From: Prunella strophiata
Lineage: Eukaryota > Chordata > Aves > Passeriformes > Prunellidae
Length of the DNA stretch: 64,000 bases
Assembly (NCBI GenBank): GCA_036583965.1
Contig: JAZBQD010000014.1
Span: forward strand, 67,548,395 to 67,612,394
Direction: 5' to 3'
Shown here: piece by piece, positions 1-12,119 of the stretch
How positions within the stretch are numbered: position 1 is the first letter of the stretch
Layout of the letters: every line of letters starts with the position of its first letter
Notes under the pieces: generated by a model
What the model was told of the DNA's origin: nothing
The model's database searches: none
The model's input: the letters and a program-made list of their open reading frames with translations, nothing else
Position numbers and translations under genes: made by a program

Positions 1-2059
1 ATTTACCAGCCTTTAAATAAGTCACTGCTTGTCAAACTGCATTTTCAGCAGTGCTCAGGGACAAATTTTTAGGGCTCACAAGTTGGGCTGTGTTTATAAA
101 ACTCCTCCATTCCTGCAGCTCACCCAAGATTTGAGAGCTGGTTGTTACCTTATTTTACCTCCATGTCAAAAAAGAGTGAAGAATCAATTCCTCCAGGGTT
201 AACCAAGGAGGGAAATAAATAATTTTGTATGGGAAAATGCTGTAGACCAGTAATTTCTAAGAATAAAACATGAGTTCATTTACTATCATATCTTTCACAG
301 AAATCTACCAGAAGTTGTGTTGGGTTTGGGTTCTTTTGATGGTAAAATCAACAGCTTAAAAAAAAAAAAAAAAAAAGAGAAATAAATATAAAGAATTCAG
401 GAAATAATGTTTATTCTGAATCATAAAACTTCTTCCACATGTACTCATTTGTGTACTTCCACATTTGTGCACAGAAAACCTTAAAATTATTTTGGTGCAT
501 GACCCAGAACACAGTCATTTCAATCAAATGGAGAAGGACAATGATGTCATAGTAAAGATCACTTTTCACATTTTTGGCCCATAGGTTCTCTCTTCATACC
601 ATCCCTGGGTTTTCTTTCTCCACCTTCTTCCTCCTTGCATTTTCCCAAGTCTTGGCAGGATAGCCCAAGGGCTGTTCTAACCAGTGCCAGGTTGTTATTC
701 CTGTTTGCACAGGAGAGGAGCTAATCCTGCAGAGCTTCTTGATAAAAATTAAAATTAAAGCTTTGTGCTAATCATTTCCTTCATGAACAGACCTTAGCTC
801 CACATGGGATATCTGTATTTTTCCATTCAAAGATGTAAAGTAGTTTTGAAGTTTGAACATTTAAGAGCAGTTGAGCATCTGATCTGACAGACAGAAGAGG
901 TCGTAGTCAAACTCCTCCCCTCAAATTCAACTTGAATTTAGCTGTTAGCAATTTACAATCAATTCCCTGGCTTGAATTGGTTGCCTTCTCTGATTAAATA
1001 AATTGAATCTCTCTAAAGCTAGAAGACCATTTTATATCCTTCTAATATAAAATGTAAATGTTACAATTAAAATATAAAAGGTAAATGATATATATGCCCT
1101 TCAACACTTATTCTGATGCCAATAAAACAAAGTCAAAGGTTTCAAACAAACCTTACTGAAAACTCATTTACAACACAATTATTTCTATGAAAATCAAGGG
1201 TACAAAGTACAATCTAAACAAAGTCTTTCACTTAGCAACTTGTTTTCTTTCCATAGGTTCCTATTCCAAATAGCAGCATTTACTGACATTTAGACATGCA
1301 GGAAATAACTAGTTTTGAATAGAGGTCTTGAATGTGGATGCAACTTACTGACATTGGCACATCCTGCTTGGGTTAGGATCTTGAAGATGGAAGAGACACA
1401 AAAATGGGATGAAAATAAGAGATCAAACCCTGATCTTTGCAAGGCACTCCCCTTTGAAGACTGTCTAGTAAAAATTACACAAAAGCTGTCCATCAGTTAT
1501 AACTTTGGGTGAATTCCTGCCTCAAAGCAGACTTTCCTGAAAAAATGTCAGAAAAATTCATGGGGTGTGAATGTCAAATCAGTGGAGTTTGATTTTTGAA
1601 GGATGTGGTTCAAATTTGACCTCATTTTTCAGGTGAGGCTCAGGCCATTATCTCAGCCAGTGGCAAAACAAGACAGTCCTATATGCAACACTTGAATTGT
1701 GATAGGATAATTCAGCTGGCAATGATCTAGTTCAACAGGCTGGTTGAAGTAGGGAGCAGGGCCAGCTAAGACCCTCCTTTATCTGTATAATTTCCAAGTT
1801 CTGAAAGTAGACAAATCACCAAGCCCTTTCACTATAAACTTTCCTATTTTTTCTGTCCCAGTCTTCAGGTTCATTCCAAATCATGAACTGCACAGGAAAA
1901 ATATTTGCTTAAGCAAATGACATAAAAACTCGGTGCCAAAACTTGACACGTGTTGAGCAATTCCTTACAAATTCTGCTGATGCTAATTGGTTATGAAGAT
2001 CCTTTACAAATCCCTAGCCTACTCTTATTTCAGCTCCTATTTCTCTGTGATTCTTAATT
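1..2059. other. Unique AT-rich non-coding DNA
   Basis: No recognisable gene or repeat was found apart from a 19-base A-run at about 358-376. An open frame near 1380-1510 (plus strand) has a coding-like look but no convincing splice donor after it. The stretch is otherwise unremarkable AT-rich avian-type sequence. Confidence 0.6.
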
Positions 2060-2300
2060 ACACAGAATCACAGAATTGGCAAGGTTTGAAGGGACCACTG
2101 GAGGTCATCTACTTCAAATTCCCTCTTCAAGCAGGAGTGCTGCCCTGGAGATGTTACTCAGAATTGTGTCCTGATGGCTGTTGAATACCTCCAGAGAAGT
2201 AGATTCTACCCCCTCTCTGGGTAAATGCATCCAAAGGTTTCCTTTCCAGACAAATGTAATAGTTGCTCACACTCTGAGTCTCTGACACCCTCAAGAAAAT
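2060..2300 (-). mobile_element. CR1 LINE 3'-end fragment
   Basis: Read on the plus strand it begins with the inverted CR1 tail 'cacagaatcacagaattgg' and continues into 'gaagggaccactggaggtc', the reverse complement of the CR1 3' UTR. Further in, 'gttgaatacctccagagaag' matches the CR1 subfamily type whose members carry 'tttgaatatctccagagaag'. It is 5'-truncated, as most CR1 copies are, and similarity fades after about 2240, so the inner boundary is approximate. Divergence from the remembered consensus is considerable, suggesting an old insertion. The open frame across it on the plus strand is not a gene. Confidence 0.85.
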
Positions 2301-2443
2301 CTAATAATTAAAGAATGGGACAGAAAACAGAATCAAAATATTTTGTTCATTGGTCTTGTCCTAGAACTAGAACCACTGAGTGCACTAGACCCAGACCACA
2401 CTGCAACATATAAAAGTAGTGTCAGGTTTTGGGAGCTGATGTT

Positions 2444-2671
2444 GGGGGTTTTTTTTGTTTTTTGTTTTTTTTCTGGCAGCTAAGTGTATTGTTTTCTTTT
2501 GTTTTGTTTTCCAAGTTGTGTGTACTGTCATCTGCAACATCCTTCGATGGCTGAATGAGCTAGTAGGCTGAGCAGTTTGTAGCTTGTTTTGCTTTTCAAA
2601 AGGAATCTCACATGTGCACCATACAAGTTGGTTGTTTTCCTCCCCTTTTCTCTCTCTTTTTTTTTTTTTTT
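2444..2671. repeat. T-rich low-complexity runs
   Basis: Two T-rich tracts flank about 180 bp of unremarkable sequence: G5 followed by interrupted T8/T6/T8 at about 2444-2473, and a T-run at 2657-2671 preceded by alternating TC. The polypyrimidine character could mimic a splice-acceptor tract, but no coding frame follows. Confidence 0.7.
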
Positions 2672-3631
2672 GTAAACACGATTGTAATTCAGAGGGGCTG
2701 ATCTGTTATTTCTGTACAATATTCTGAAACCATTAAGCAGCCTGCGTGTTATCAACTGCTCAATAATTCCATCCCGTTTTCCTCCCCCTGCTAACAGGTT
2801 ATCATCTTGCCATGCTCTGTGCCTCAGATTCAGTCATTGCTGGCGTGCAAGGAAAGCCTGCAGCAACCAAGCAGGGCATTCCTTCAATCTGTATTTAACA
2901 GTTAATTGCAAACCTGTTCCTTGAAGTACTGCCACAATTCCTTGCTCCGCTGCAAAGTCTTTGATATCAACCTACTGCCTTTGGAAAGATTACAACCTGT
3001 GCACTCGGTTACCCTGGTCAGATGTGCACAAGAACATCAAGTATGAAAATAAAATTGCTCTCTCCAGTGCGTGTGAACCCAACAAACCTCTCAATTGCTG
3101 TGTTAGATATGCTTCAAACCAGTGCAACCCTGCAGGGCAGGTGCTTTGGGAGAATGGAAATTTCCAGCCAGGGAGCTGAATTTCTGGATGGGAAGGGAGG
3201 GATGAAATGGAGAGGGGAAAGCATGGGGTATTTCTCACATATTTTGCCAGAATTTTGTTCACAGCAAATAAATATCTGTTGCCCCCCTCCCCCCCCCCCA
3301 GTAGCTTAACATTGAGTGTTATTCTCCTTTCCAGTAATTTAAGTCCAGAATGGCACCCTAACAGTGCATTTAACAGGATTTTAATCCAGATTTATAACTT
3401 CTCTTAGGAAAGAGGCATGACACACCTTGAACAGAAAATTAAAATTACACTTTCCAACTAAGTTGCTCAAACTAATAACATATGAACAGTGGGTTAAGCC
3501 CAGAGCACAGAGCACACAGAACAAAAAGCTGTCCATCACTTAGGCACAGGAGAGATGTTCTGAAGCAAAAAAAAAAGCCTTACATGACTTCGACTCACAT
3601 GAATACTTTGGGTTGCAAGAGACTTTTAAAA
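2672..3631. other. Unique DNA with a C-run; possible conserved stretch
   Basis: Positions about 2750-2960 are of balanced composition and high complexity, with no repeat similarity, and could be a conserved non-coding element; this rests only on their look. An 18-base C-rich run (C6 T C11) lies at 3282-3299. The overlapping open frames around 2990-3310 occur on both strands over the same bases, which argues for chance. Confidence 0.4.
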
Positions 3632-3880
3632 GTCACCTATTTCCCCCACCCTGCAAAAAGCAGGAACATCTTCCATTAGATCAGATTGCTCAGAGCCTCA
3701 TCCAGCCTGGCTTTGAATGTTTGCATGGATGGGTCACCCACCACCTCTCTGGACAACCTGTGTGATTGTCTCACCCCTCACTTCTTCCTTATATCTAATC
3801 TAAATTGAACCTCTTTTACTTTAAACCCATTAGTCCTTGTCCTATCACTACAGGCTCTGCCAAAAAGTCTGTTCCAATTG
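3632..3880 (-). mobile_element. CR1 LINE fragment lacking its tail
   Basis: The plus strand reads as inverted CR1 3' UTR: 'gcaggaacatcttccattag', then 'cagattgctcagagcctcat', 'ccagcctggctttgaatg', and later 'atatctaatctaaattgaac' and 'cttgtcctatcactacagg'. The outermost 3' end (the 8-bp repeats and about 30 bp of the conserved tail) is absent or too mutated to see, so the element is truncated at both ends. It is in the same orientation as the copy at 2060 and 1.3 kb from it. Confidence 0.85.
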
Positions 3881-4188
3881 CTACATTGTGCTAATATTTG
3901 GAGTCCACTTAAAATGATTGATCTTTTTTATAGTCGGATTTGTGTAATTTGAATGTCCTCAATACCTCTAGCACTTCACTAATATTTCAGTGGAGTCCAT
4001 GTCAATGTTAATGCATTGCCACAAGTGTGTCTATTGTCTGACATTAGAGATTTGTGCATAAATGCATAAACTAACTAGGTATTGATTTGCTCTTTCTTTT
4101 GTGGAAAGAAGAACTTGAGCAGAGTGGGATCAGGAATTACTGATTGTATTGGAGGTTTGGAAATATCTTTGGCTCCAGGCAGTCTTAC

Positions 4189-4393
4189 CTGGGTACAGTC
4201 CAGGATTTGCACTGGCTGCAGATGTCAGTCCATGGTGATTTACTTTTCTTGCAGACTCATCTATAGCTTTGAGTACTAGTTTGACCAGGAGGACCTCCTT
4301 ATAAGTTTGCAACTTCTCCATGTCCTCCACCTGAGTGTTGCGCCACTTCTGTGCAGACTGGAAAATCTTTTGTCCATCCACACAGTTCACCTC
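4189..4393 (-). CDS. Candidate internal coding exon, protein not recognised
   Basis: On the minus strand a 205-bp segment is open throughout and is bounded by 'gagcag|gaggtg' (acceptor) and 'cccag|gtaagac' (strong GTAAG donor). It encodes 68 complete codons plus one base, entering in phase 0 and leaving in phase 1. The peptide starts EVNCVDGQKIFQSAQKW and has a charged, probably helical middle (about residues 20-50: QVEDMEKLQTYKEVLLVKLV and onward) followed by a loop-like VNHHGLTSAASANPGLYP. Composition is soluble and coding-like, without the Phe/Leu/Ser bias of the chance frames nearby. The polypyrimidine tract is poor. The frame stays open upstream of the acceptor, which weakens the case. 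No second exon of the same gene was found, and I do not recognise a family. Chance remains a real alternative. Confidence 0.3.
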
Positions 4394-4483
4394 CTGCTCA
4401 CATGTGATTATATTATAAAACCCAGTATTTTTTTATTCCAAGGGTAGACAAGCAAAATCCACCCTCACCCTGGAAATCTGGGT

Positions 4484-4597
4484 CCATAGCAGGGGGTTGG
4501 ACCTAATGATCCTTCAGGTCCCTTCTAACCCAAGCCATACTATAACATGATGTGATATGGTGTGATTATTATATGATATGATATATGATATATGATA
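4484..4597 (+). mobile_element. CR1 3' tail grown into an ATGATAT-type repeat
   Basis: 'ccatagcagggggttggacc', then 'taatgatccttcaggtccct' and 'tctaacccaagccata' are the last 60 bp of a plus-oriented CR1. The usual 8-bp terminal repeats are replaced by a run of 'atgatatg/atatgatat' units from about 4545 to 4597, consistent with slippage after insertion. Only the extreme 3' end is present. It lies about 90 bp upstream of the candidate exon, in what would be its upstream intron. Confidence 0.8.
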
Positions 4598-6927
4598 CTC
4601 CTCCACTCCCAACAGACCATGTTCTGACCTGTGCACATAATCACCATCTCTGGGGTATATTGGCAGGGTTAGGGATAAAGCCATGGCTTTGGGAACTGTC
4701 AGTGAGTCAACAGGCTTGTCAAACCACTTTTCTGTCTCTGTCTCAGTGGGATCACTAATTATATGAAGACTTTCTGGGCTGAGGTTCAGAACAGGAGGGG
4801 TATGAGAAATTCTTGCAGATTTTAGAAGAAGCAGCTGGAAAGATTATCCTCATGTATCTGTACTAGAAGAACAAATGTCAGACTAAATGATCAACAGCAG
4901 TTATATATTAAAAAAAAATTAATTACTGAAGAGGCTGTTCCAATCACCTTGCAGGAGTGTTTTCTGCAGAAAGTCTAAAAAACTTAACCACTGAATGGAC
5001 ATTTTTGGTTTGGAACTTGAATTCAAATTACTCTGTAGTCAACAACATTTTCCAATTTGTCTATAGCCTGGTTTAATTATGAATACCAGAAAGGCATTCA
5101 TATTATTTCAGTATCAGTCTTAGTGATGTCATATATCTGAAAAGCCTCATCTTCTATGTGGTAGGATTGCATTCTGCACTTTAGGAACTTTTACAGAAAA
5201 AAATTATCTCATGCGGAAAATAATCTTCATTTGGGTTTAAAGTCTTTTCTAAACCAACATTTTCCAGAATGCCTATGGATTCTGTTTATTATGCATATAT
5301 TGGTGAAGGCACTGTGCACCTAAACATCTCTTGAACTCTCATATCATTGAAACTCAGTTCCAGATATATAGGATTTTCTTACTTGTCTGTTAACCATGAT
5401 TTCTTCTAAACACCCTTTTCTGAGATATTTTAATTGGATTTAGCACTTGTGTTACCAAGGCCTCATGAAAAGGTTCTGGGTAAAAAACCTGCAAACTCCC
5501 AGCAATTCTCCCAATAGCAGATTACATCACTTGAAGAACTCACTCAGGTTTTTTTTCCTTACACAAGTGAATTATTTATTTAAAGACATAAGATTCCAAC
5601 AGCTGTTTTAGTAAAATGAAGCTGAGCTCCACAAGCAATGATTCAAACAGAGCTGAGTAATTTTTGCAGTGTTTGGGGTAATATTTACATGACTAGTGGT
5701 ACTTGCTGCAGCACAAGCAAAGGATAATATTTTTTCATTGCTTCTTATTCTCATGTATGAAACTGCAAATTGGAGAAAGACCAAAGAGTGTTTTCATAGA
5801 GTTGCATGCACATTAATCATTTTAGAGACTTCAAACAATTGCATGTACAACGTTATAAAACTGAGAATAGAAAGACATGAACTAAAATCTTGGAACTGAA
5901 CAAGCTGAAGTGTTGAGAGTGTGTTAAATCAAAAACTGGATCTAGATCTGAAATTTTCAAATGGCATCAGTCTGGCTCCCCAGCAAGCATAACCTAAAGC
6001 CTAGTAACAAGTTAAGCCTGAATTTAGGGAAGTTCACATGCCACTTTTAAATCTGAGGGTTTGGCTCATTTCTGGCATTCACAAGTACCAAGATGGATAC
6101 TACAGGTTAAAGAATTTTACTTTTGACTTCAACAGGAGCAGATTTGTTGCCAAAGCACCTTTGCAACAAAAACCTTGGCAGCATTACTACAAGTATAGGA
6201 AACCAACTTACCAGCTATGGGTTTGAAAGTTCAACTTAAAATCATTTAGTCCTGAGCTTGCCTTTTGTCTCAGGATGTAAAAAATAAGAAGATCTCTTCC
6301 ATTACTCCCCACACAAGAATAGTTTGTTTCTGCAGAACTGACTTTCCAATTTTCCACATCAGGACCTTATTCCCTTTACTGCCGAGTTTACCATAAAAGT
6401 CACAAACATATTCATTTCTCTTTTGCTAGCAATTAGTTCTTCAAGACACAGGCAGATGTTACTCTTTAGCTGTAGCCTAAATATATGAGCTCCTATTTGC
6501 CATAAGATGTAATAGATCATGTTCCACATACAATTTTCAAATGACTTCAAGCCTTAATCATAATAAAGACTCAAGAGTGAATGTCCCTTTCATCTACATT
6601 TTATTACTGAAAATTTCTAATAATCTAGTTAAGTTGTATGAAAAGTACATAAAGAGACATGAAACAGATTTCTCTTCTCATTTTCTTCAATATCAAGGTA
6701 AAGAAAAAGACAAATCCAGCAATAACACATTTTTTCTTTCCCTTTTTGCTTTCACACAGAGTGATTTTCTATAAAAGAAAATACGTTGGAAGCAGCCAGG
6801 AAAGCTATTAAATGTTGTTCTTGTATTTCACCTGTGAAATACCACACAGAGATTTTAATCTTTACTTCAGTGTTTTTTCCCTGAATTAATTCATTTACAT
6901 GGAACTAAAATTCCTTTGATAGAGAAA
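4598..6927. other. Unique AT-rich non-coding DNA
   Basis: No gene, repeat family or strong regulatory signature was recognised in this stretch of about 2.3 kb. The open frames at 5696-5899, 6038-6226 and 6541-6774 are short, biased towards AT-rich codons and lack splice or initiation context. Confidence 0.6.
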
Positions 6928-6950
6928 AAAAAAAAAAAAAAAAAAAGAAA
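6928..6950. repeat. Poly-A run, about 23 bases
   Basis: An uninterrupted A-run between 'gatagag' and 'gaaaactac'. No retrotransposed gene or SINE body was recognised immediately upstream, so it is annotated as a homopolymer rather than a retroelement tail. Confidence 0.85.
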
Positions 6951-8163
6951 ACTACAGCCATAGTTTATTCAAGGTTCATTTTATGCTTTTAAATAATAAC
7001 TGTACCGTTTAAAAGGTGTGAGTTCATTGACAGGCTGGTAATATGCCTTGGTAATTGCATGATACCTGTCAATAATTACCACTGCCAGAGACACTTGCAC
7101 ATCCTTTCCCAAGAACAGGTGGGGGAGAGAAAAGGGAAGATGTGAGCCAGGTGTAAGGGTAAAGAGGAGAGAGAGAGGTGGAATGTGATTCCCAGCAGGT
7201 AGGAGGTTGTGCAAGGCTTTTTTTTCCAAGCTCAAGCTGCAAGAGTGTTTGTCCCTCCTGCTGTTCTCGTTTCAGATCAGGTGGCACAGGCCAACAGGTT
7301 GGATGTTGGCTCACAGATCAAGAAACTGATCCTTGAGCTGGGACACGTGGGTTCATGAGAAATGTGGTTGTGGCCAAAACCTCCTGAAGAAATGTTGGAC
7401 AAAAAGCCACAGCTCCTTTGATTTTGATAGCTGGGAGTAATTGAAAGCCAAAGTGACACAAATACCTTTCAACATTTTTACCAAAGCACTCATGAGATTC
7501 TTTTTCTGTCCCCAAAATATGACATTTTGTCTCAAAATGACTGCAAATATATGTTGACAGAGTGGGAATTTCACTGTGTGGAAATTCCAGCTTTGGTTCA
7601 TGACAATCTATATTTGGCCAGAGCCACCAGACTTTCCTTAGCTATTTAACATTGTTTATATTCAAGGTGACCTTTCCAAACAGGCATGAAAACATTTGGT
7701 CTCTGTTATTTAGGTTTTGCATCATGTTATAACTTAAATACTTATTTCATTTAAACTGCTCACATACATAAAAATTACACTGGTGCTTAGAAAATTAAAA
7801 TGCTTGCCCTCATCTATGCTGAATATACAAACAGCTATGAAATAGTCTATTTTATATTTTATTTTATTTTATTCAAAGTTTTGGAGGAAAAGACAGAAAA
7901 ATTGAGATGAATACCATCCTTGAGAAAGATTTAACTGGGAAATTTTCAGAGTTATGAAAAAGACCCAAAGGGAAACAAGACTGAAAAAGTGACTGATAGA
8001 TTGCAAGTGATTAATTTCTACAACAGTAGAAAAAAAAAAATTAAAAATAGGGAAACAGTTGTGTATTCTTCTTCAAATCAGCTTAATTATATCATTTGGA
8101 CTCCAGGATATCTGACCTGTGGGAATCTGGGTGTTATAAATTAAATAGTGAAATTTATTTCAT
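6951..8163. other. Unique non-coding DNA
   Basis: Several overlapping minus-strand frames between 6981 and 7601 share the same bases in different phases and have low-complexity content; none resembles a known protein. A short TTTTA run sits at about 7853-7874. Nothing else was seen. Confidence 0.55.
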
Positions 8164-8250
8164 TTTGCCTCAGTTTTCCCATTTGCAAAATTGGGAAAAT
8201 GTATCTGGTGTGCTGTGCAGGGTGTGTAGAAAACCTTTGAGAATAAAAAG
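8164..8250 (-). mobile_element. MIR-like ancient SINE fragment
   Basis: 'tgcctcagttttcccatttg' followed by 'caaaattgggaaaatgtat' is the reverse complement of the MIR core segment that normally reads 'acagatgaggaaactgaggc'. Similarity continues weakly into 'gtgcagggtgtgtag' and 'gagaataaa', at the spacing expected of the MIR core. MIRs predate the amniote radiation, so this is an ancient fossil. The assignment is by eye. Confidence 0.55.
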
Positions 8251-8976
8251 CAATAATAATTTTATCCCTCTAAATTTTTTTCTCAAAAGAGCTGTCATTC
8301 ATAGATTTTGGTGTGCTTTTCAAGTGCCTGACTAAATCCTTTACCCTCTCCACTCTGCTCTGCAAGCAGAGTTTTGTTTCTGCCAGCTCTTTTTACAACT
8401 GAATTCCTCTGTCAGTGAGAGCTCTTTAAAAAGTCTCTTTTCTTTTGACCAAGCCATTTAAATGAAGATATGGGTTAATTAGCCCTTGTCTGGACTGATG
8501 TTTAGGAGCAGATCCTGCCCTTCCTTAGGAAGACACTTTAGAAATGAGGCAAGCCATCACCATCACCCAGAGTGGGACTCACACTGGATCCTCTCATCTC
8601 CCTGCTAGCTCAAACATCCACATTTCTCCATAGCTTTGCTCCACGGATTGGAAAACCTGAATCTTAATGGCCTTTCATTGCAAACTTCCTTTCAGCACAC
8701 AGCCCAGCAATTAGTCCCCAGCCATGCTTCACGACCTCTGGCTGCCTTGCTGTGAGCTTTGATCACAACTTTGCTCGCTGACACACATCTAATAACCCAC
8801 CATGGCACCAGCTGAGCTATCAGGTCCTAATTTATGCCTCACCCTGCATCCTAGGCCAAATAGGGGGTGTAATTAGCTATTATACCAGCCAGAAGTTTGA
8901 CCTGACCTCCTGTTCTGAAGTCAAGCAGGGAAAAGAAAAGAGGAAAGCTACTGGAAATGAGTTTCATGGGTCTCTG
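8251..8976. other. Unique DNA with a possible conserved non-coding element
   Basis: Positions about 8730-8920 are complex and include 'gtgtaattagctattatacc' (a TAATTA homeodomain-type core) and 'tttgacctgacctcctg' (two adjacent TGACC-type half-sites as bound by nuclear receptors). The motif matches are short and common by chance; no gene was seen. Confidence 0.35.

Positions 8977-9023
<47 letters not shown>
8977..9023. repeat. Poly-A homopolymer, 47 bases
   Basis: Forty-seven uninterrupted A residues, the longest homopolymer in the window. It creates the poly-Phe frame on the minus strand, which is an artefact. No retrogene body or target-site duplication was identified around it. Such long runs are length-unstable and error-prone in sequencing, so the exact count is uncertain. 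Confidence 0.95.
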
Positions 9024-9025
<2 letters not shown>

Positions 9026-12000
9026 TATTACCCATCCCTTCACCCTTCACAGAGGAGCCTGGGCTGGTATACAGATTTCCACCTATCAGCATCAGAAGAA
9101 GAAATTGCTTAATGTCTACCCATAATCTGGAAAGTATCACTCTCATTTTAATAGAATATAGTCCCCTGTAAAATCATACACTTCTCCACAGACATGAGTA
9201 CTAGTCAGATGAACAAGAAATGTTAAGAAGTCAAATGCTTTTCTACTTAAATAAAGATGTGGAAAGATATGTGAAACACAGAAAGGCTGTTTTGGGTCCC
9301 ACCATTTCTGGATTTCACAGTTAATGTTTTTTATACTGTTTCTGATTTTTTTTTTTTTTCTGAGTGACATAAAAATGATAGGTGACAGCAAGTTGAACAG
9401 GAGCAAAGGCAGTTTTATTTCAAGTCTATTTTTTCAGGCTGAAATGAAATATTGCAGCTCTGAACCCTTGGAAAGGATGTTTATTCTACTCTAAATAAAA
9501 CTGAAGTATATTTTTACATGAAACATCACCTCAAATTACTTTGAAAGCATCCAAATAAAAAACATTTACATTTTTTCCAAAACCCCTTTTCCCATTTTTC
9601 TACTTTTTTTTTTATTTTCCCCTTCTCAATTGAAACAAATCTCTTTGATCAGCATAAATCCACAAAACATTCCAGTCAACCCACTTGTATAATTCCAGTG
9701 GGAAAAATTCTTGTTTGGATCAACCCTTCTGTCCAGTGCAGCCACTGCTCCAGAGACAGAGAGAGAGCAGAGCCTGGCAGAGCTGAGTGGATTTTCCTGC
9801 TGCCAAGGATGCAGGAGAACAGTGTGGGACACACTCTCATCTGGCTCACACCCCAGTGCACAGCCAGACACTGGCCAGAGCAGGAAGAAGAACCTTCAGG
9901 ATGTCTTTTATCCCATTTGGAGCAGGATGGATGCTCTGTGAGCACCCAGCCTCATTGTGTCTTTGCTTCGAGTTGGGACAATCTCCTGTACTTCTCTTGT
10001 AGAAGAGCAAAGGGACCTTCTACATCCACAGTTTAAACCACAGAGCAAATTCCTTTTTGGCACCAAGTCTGGGACCCCTGGCATGGACAGAAAAAGGTAG
10101 GAAAAAGCTGGTTTTTAGTATCTTTGAGCAGTGGTGAAGAAATGAGAAATAAGGAGCATCATGGGCAGGTCAGCTGTTTTGAGTTAACCAGCAGGTTAGA
10201 GGCTTAGAGTGGTTTTATTCCAGCAATGTTGCAGATCACAGTGATTTTTAAAAGATCTAGTCAAATTGAACTGCTGGAGAGTTTACTTGACCACTTCTCT
10301 GTCATATGATGAAGGAATGAAATCAGCTGTCTTATGTGTTTTCATAAATCTCTGGTCACAACTGTAACCTTTCCATTTGTGCTGCCAGCTCAGAGAAACC
10401 ACCATGGGTTTTTGCCCTAGAATAGTCTAAAATAATCTAAGTTACATATCAATGATACACAGAGGCTTCTATTGGGGTAGTCCTTCTTTTAAAAGATCAA
10501 TTCATATTTTTGGGGGATTTTAAACATATGTCTTACAGGTTTTTTTTTTAATTTCCTTCTAGTATATGTGAGACAAAAAAAAAGATAGCAAAAAATAATT
10601 AAAAAGGAAACCATGGGCAGGAATGTGAAAAGTGTTTTATTTTGCACAACTGCTCTTTTTCTTTGGTGTTATATTCTACATTTCATTTCACTTGAAAAAA
10701 CTCTGATGGTCAGATGTGAACTTTATACACTGGGAGGACATCAGGTTTGGGAGTTCATTCCAGTCCCTGTCTGCAATGAGGCATCAAGGACCTGGTTTTA
10801 TAATCCCATCTGATTTAAAACTGGTCCCATCTACTCCCTGCAAACTCTTCAGAGAGCAACCTGGGACCTCTTCCAGGACCTGTCTGACAGTAGGTGTCCC
10901 ATGTCTTGGACCTTGAAACACTGTGGACATAATGCTCCTGATATACTGAGGAATACACAGACAGTTTTTGTTGCAAGAGCTCTGACCACATGAAATCCAA
11001 ATTATGTCCTCAGAACATTGCAGTTCATATAAATGTCCCCTTCATTTCCCTTTCTTGCATTAAGCAGTGCCTCCTTAGGTCCCTTTTCTGGTGGAATGGA
11101 CAGGAACAGGATGGAACAGGAAATCATTCAAGATCCAGTTCACACAGGAGGTCAAAGTTTCCAGACTAAAGGTATTCTTCTGGCTTGATGAAGATGAATT
11201 CAGTCATGCAATACCCCCAGAAGGATCAGACAGCTGATCTTCAGGAAATACCTCTGCCAGTGCTGATGGACTCGCTGTCTCTGGACAGCAGCAGCATTTC
11301 TCTCTCAGGGGAGATTCAACAGTCCAAACAAGAGGGTAAGGTAAACAGAACACTGTTAAGGATTGTAAAATTTTAGATATCTGGGCTAGACTAGTGTTAT
11401 TTGTCCAGGACTAATGTGGCTGGGGAAGAGATGTGGTATCTGGAACACTCCAAGCCTTGGCTTTGGAGAGGAGAAGTGTAGTGAAGCACAGTGCAGAAGC
11501 CCTTGGTCTGCTGTGCAGAGGTGACTGGAGCAGTTTAATCACTACAAAGCATCATTTATAAGCATTGTGGGCCTGAGATGATTATTTGACATCACACTTC
11601 CAAGAAACCTTAAGTCAGTGCTGATAAAAATGAAGTGATGGTACAAAGAGTACAAGAGAAGGGAAAAATGAAAAAGAGCAAATTATTAAATGAATCATCT
11701 GACAGGGACCTGAGCGAGCAGGATGTTACACTTCACCCAAAAGCAGATGATGGATGAGGAGGGGAATAATTATTCTACCAAAAATGGGTACAAAAAGTCT
11801 GAAAGGGAGAAGTGGAAACTAAAACAAACATTGACTGGAACAAATGAGAGCAATTAAATATTGGAACAATAAATTTTGCCACCAGCCACTTGCAAATCTA
11901 GACTGATCTGTGCTGCAAAGTCAGGATCTAGTAAAGATTAAAGCAAGAATAACTTCAGAGAAGTCCCTTTGCCTTTAGCAGCTGATAGGTCAAACAAGAT

Positions 12001-12119
12001 GACAAAATAAGCCCTTTTGGGCTTAAAAATTGCTGAGCTGATAGTCTTACCAAGACATTAACTGTTCTAGACATTTGATGAGCAACACAGCCACCGTGAA
12101 AAGGATTAAATGCCTTTTT
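9024..12119. other. Unique non-coding DNA
   Basis: Frames at 9698-10036 (112 codons, plus) and 9676-9945 (minus) overlap on opposite strands in a locally GC-richer patch and match nothing I know. At 11170-11334 (plus) a short frame ends in 'caagagg|gtaaggtaaa', a reasonable splice donor, but the frame is closed by an in-frame TAA at 11167 and no good acceptor lies between, so it was not called. A T-run is at 9346-9359. Confidence 0.5.

Noticed and set aside
1376..1474. Possible plus-strand exon (MEETQKWDENKRSNPDLCK...)
   Set aside because: The acceptor 'gcttgggttag' is acceptable, but the only donor-like site (GTAAAA) is weak and no homology is recognised.
11170..11334. Frame ending at a good GTAAGG donor
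   Set aside because: An in-frame stop at 11167 lies just before it and there is no adequate acceptor in between, so an internal exon cannot be built; a first exon is possible but unsupported.
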